Origin: Lineus longissimus
Lineage: Eukaryota; Nemertea; Pilidiophora; Heteronemertea; Lineidae
Assembly: GCF_910592395.1 (NCBI RefSeq)
Contig: NC_088313.1
Span: 16,756,437 to 16,820,436, forward strand
DNA: 64,000 bases
Direction of reading: 5' to 3'
Positions 61,773 to 64,000 of the stretch are shown here, piece after piece. The notes under the pieces were generated by a model. It was not told the DNA's origin, searched no databases, and saw nothing but the letters and a program-made list of their open reading frames with translations. The position numbers were made by a program, and so were the translations under genes. Within the stretch, counting starts at the first letter, position 1. Each line of letters begins with the position of its first letter.

Positions 61773-64000
61773 CTGAAAGACACAAAGGGATGAGAACATG
61801 AGATGGGTTACTTTTTTTGAACGAAATACAATTAAGTATACAGCATATTATTCAAGGCCAGGTTCTAGACAAGAAATACCACAAATTTCAGATTGGTGAC
61901 TTGAATGAAATTGTCAGCAACATGTTCAAGCGGCACCTAAATAATACTCTTTGTACATTTACATCCATTCACACTCGCAGATGCAGTTACCGCCAAACAT
62001 CTTTCTTCATTTCATCACATCTTCACGCATCACATTCTCTCTGTACCCCACACAATCACAGTCCTCCACAGTCACAATATGCAGAGCTGTAGACTGATAT
62101 TTCCACCACCCAATATGAATCATGATTCCCCTAAGTGCTGTCAACAGTGCCAGACCATCAAATCAACCAACAAATATTTTTTGCAGAACATCTTGATGCA
62201 TATTATCACTCACTTGCATGAAGAATCTAACACAAATCTAGGGGAAAATATCATGAAGAGGTTGTGCCAGAAATGAGAAAAGGTTTACAGGGCAATTGTC
62301 ACTTATCTCATTCTGGTATGTACCGAATAGGTTTGTGTACTATAATACATCATAAAGCATGGCATCATCAGGCCAAGCAAGCGTCTATATGTACTGTATG
62401 CATGTATGCTCTGCATCAGATGGAATAACATGTAGGTTTAAATCAGGGAGAGCCAAAAACATTGCGTTCCAAACAGCTGCAAATGGTCACTTTACAGCAG
62501 GCCTACTCATAATCATTTATAAATATTACCCGCATTGAAAAAATGTTCAGTTTGTACTACCCTGGGAATACGATATTGCGGTCATAACCATATTGCACAT
62601 GCAATTAATGTTGTGTGGTAATAAAGTTGGCGAAATTGATATTTGACTTGGTAAGTGGTGTATGCTCCAGTCTGAAGCTTACATGATAGTGGACATGCCG
62701 AAAGGCGAAGAACCAACGACCTTCATGAGTGCAAAAAAACCTTTTTGGATGCTAGACATCTTTCGGTTGAACAAAAACAAGGAAGGGTTACAAAAACAAT
62801 AGTGGGAAGAATTCCAGGTGAACTGATGCTCTCCCAATTGTCATAGGCCTACCTTGTGCTAATCAGGCACAGGTATGTTTGTCATCAAGCAGGCCAGCAG
62901 CTCGTGCATATGAAACCATGTATTAAAAGTAAGATGTACCTATATCGATTTATCATGAACATGACGGCCTTCATCCTTCATTTTAGCATCTGTTTTCATG
63001 TGCATCATAACAACAATAGGTAGGCCTTAGCCTTCAATCCAGCGGCTTAGTCTTCGTCATAGATACTTTTGTTTTCTTACTAGCAGATTGCCTGATGTAC
63101 AGGGCATGATTCTAATGCACACCCCATGTTGTCCCTTGGGCACATAGTTCTGTTCTACATGCAGGCTAGGCTTACCTTTAGAATTTTGCGCAAAAGTGGC
63201 CAGGTTTCGAGGTAGGCCTACATATTACACACTAGCAGTAGCACCACCAGCTCAAGGTTATCCTTCCAAAACAACCAGTAAGTTAGTATTTTAGTACCCA
63301 AACTATACAATGTACTTATACATGTAAGCTACCTTGATTTGAAGCAGGTTCACACTTGGATTTCACAAAACAGTCCTGGGGGTAAAATCTTCTATCACTC
63401 AGTGACAATGGTTTATAGCTAGAGTATAAAAGTATGCATTGTGTTTCAACAATGCCTCAATATTTTTGAAAGACCTGATCAAACAGCAAGCATGTTGCCA
63501 ACCTGTTGTATATTGATAGGCCTGCATTTTCTCAGACTGAAATCTGGGCCACTGAACAAATATTGATGCTTGTACTCCTTTTGAAATCAGAATGAGAATA
63601 GGAATATTTGATGAGAAATTCAAATATCATACTTTATTATAATATGCCAACCAACAATGACATAAATCACTAGTAAAATGGGCCCTATACTGTTGTGGCC
63701 ACCAAAATAAAACAATGTACATTATGTATTGAGGATCTGTGTAAAACATTATGACAGTTGACACTATACTACTGGGTGTATACAACAACAACAATAGAAT
63801 TTGGTGCACAATCCACGAGACTGTCACAAGTGGCATATAGCCTTTTGCCCCCTCGGTGAGAAAAACATCCACGATAAAATTTAACACAACAATCAAACCA
63901 TTTCTTTTTTCTAACAGCAGTAACAACACAAGTTTACATTGTCAGTGGTAAGAGATGTCAGAGTGACGAACTTCTTTTTTAATGTGTCTGCAGGACACTG
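61773..64000 (-). other. Probable intron of the MXD-like gene
   Basis: The stretch upstream (on the minus strand) of the terminal exon's acceptor, running to the window edge. I looked for a bHLH-zipper exon on the minus strand and saw none. TAGGCCTA occurs at 63,213-63,220. A GTAAG donor-like site on the minus strand near 63,170 follows a short open frame with no recognised content. Confidence 0.35.

Noticed and set aside
61575-61799. A 74-codon minus-strand frame with a hydrophobic N-terminal part, like a small secreted protein
   Set aside because: The apparent start sits at a splice acceptor, and the other frame in the same DNA gives an MXD-like tail ending in a stop. The exon interpretation fits better, though not decisively.

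Overview
The window is nuclear DNA from an animal, most likely a marine invertebrate. The genes have spliced coding exons with canonical GT/AG borders, long AT-rich intergenic stretches, tRNA-derived SINE-like elements and short inverted-repeat (MITE or foldback) elements. There are no operons, Shine-Dalgarno sites or CRISPR arrays. Two palindromic 8-mers, TACATGTA and TAGGCCTA, recur across intergenic DNA. I associate such words with echinoderm, hemichordate and lophotrochozoan genomes, but the phylum cannot be fixed from sequence alone.

Layout. Bases 1-27,300 hold no gene I can defend, only SINE- and MITE-like elements, short repeats and a few promoter-like motifs. At 27,337-29,361 (+) lies an intronless aminergic GPCR of the alpha-1-adrenergic type with a very long C-terminal tail. 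At 34,013-35,391 (+) a three-exon gene encodes a 253-residue secreted protein of a family I cannot name with confidence. At 36,875-40,821 (+) a ten-exon gene encodes a 261-residue nuclear protein with an N-terminal DEK_C-like domain, a charged linker and a C-terminal SWIB/MDM2-type domain (UAF30-like). Its downstream flank contains a perfect 100-bp-arm palindrome and a MITE-like element. At 47,725-49,386 two arrays of a 45-75 bp minisatellite face each other, with a GC-rich insert in the second array. At 61,642-61,772 (-) a terminal coding exon resembles the C-terminal tail of MXD/MXI1 proteins (MAX partners). The gene-free 54,067-61,641 stretch may be its long 3' UTR, and the rest of that gene would lie beyond the right edge.

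The genes look like unrelated neighbours: an amine receptor, a secreted protein, a chromatin or transcription factor and a probable bHLH-zipper repressor. No undescribed multi-gene system is visible. The most unusual items are the opposed minisatellite arrays, the perfect foldback at 41,576-41,871 and the uncharacterised secreted protein.
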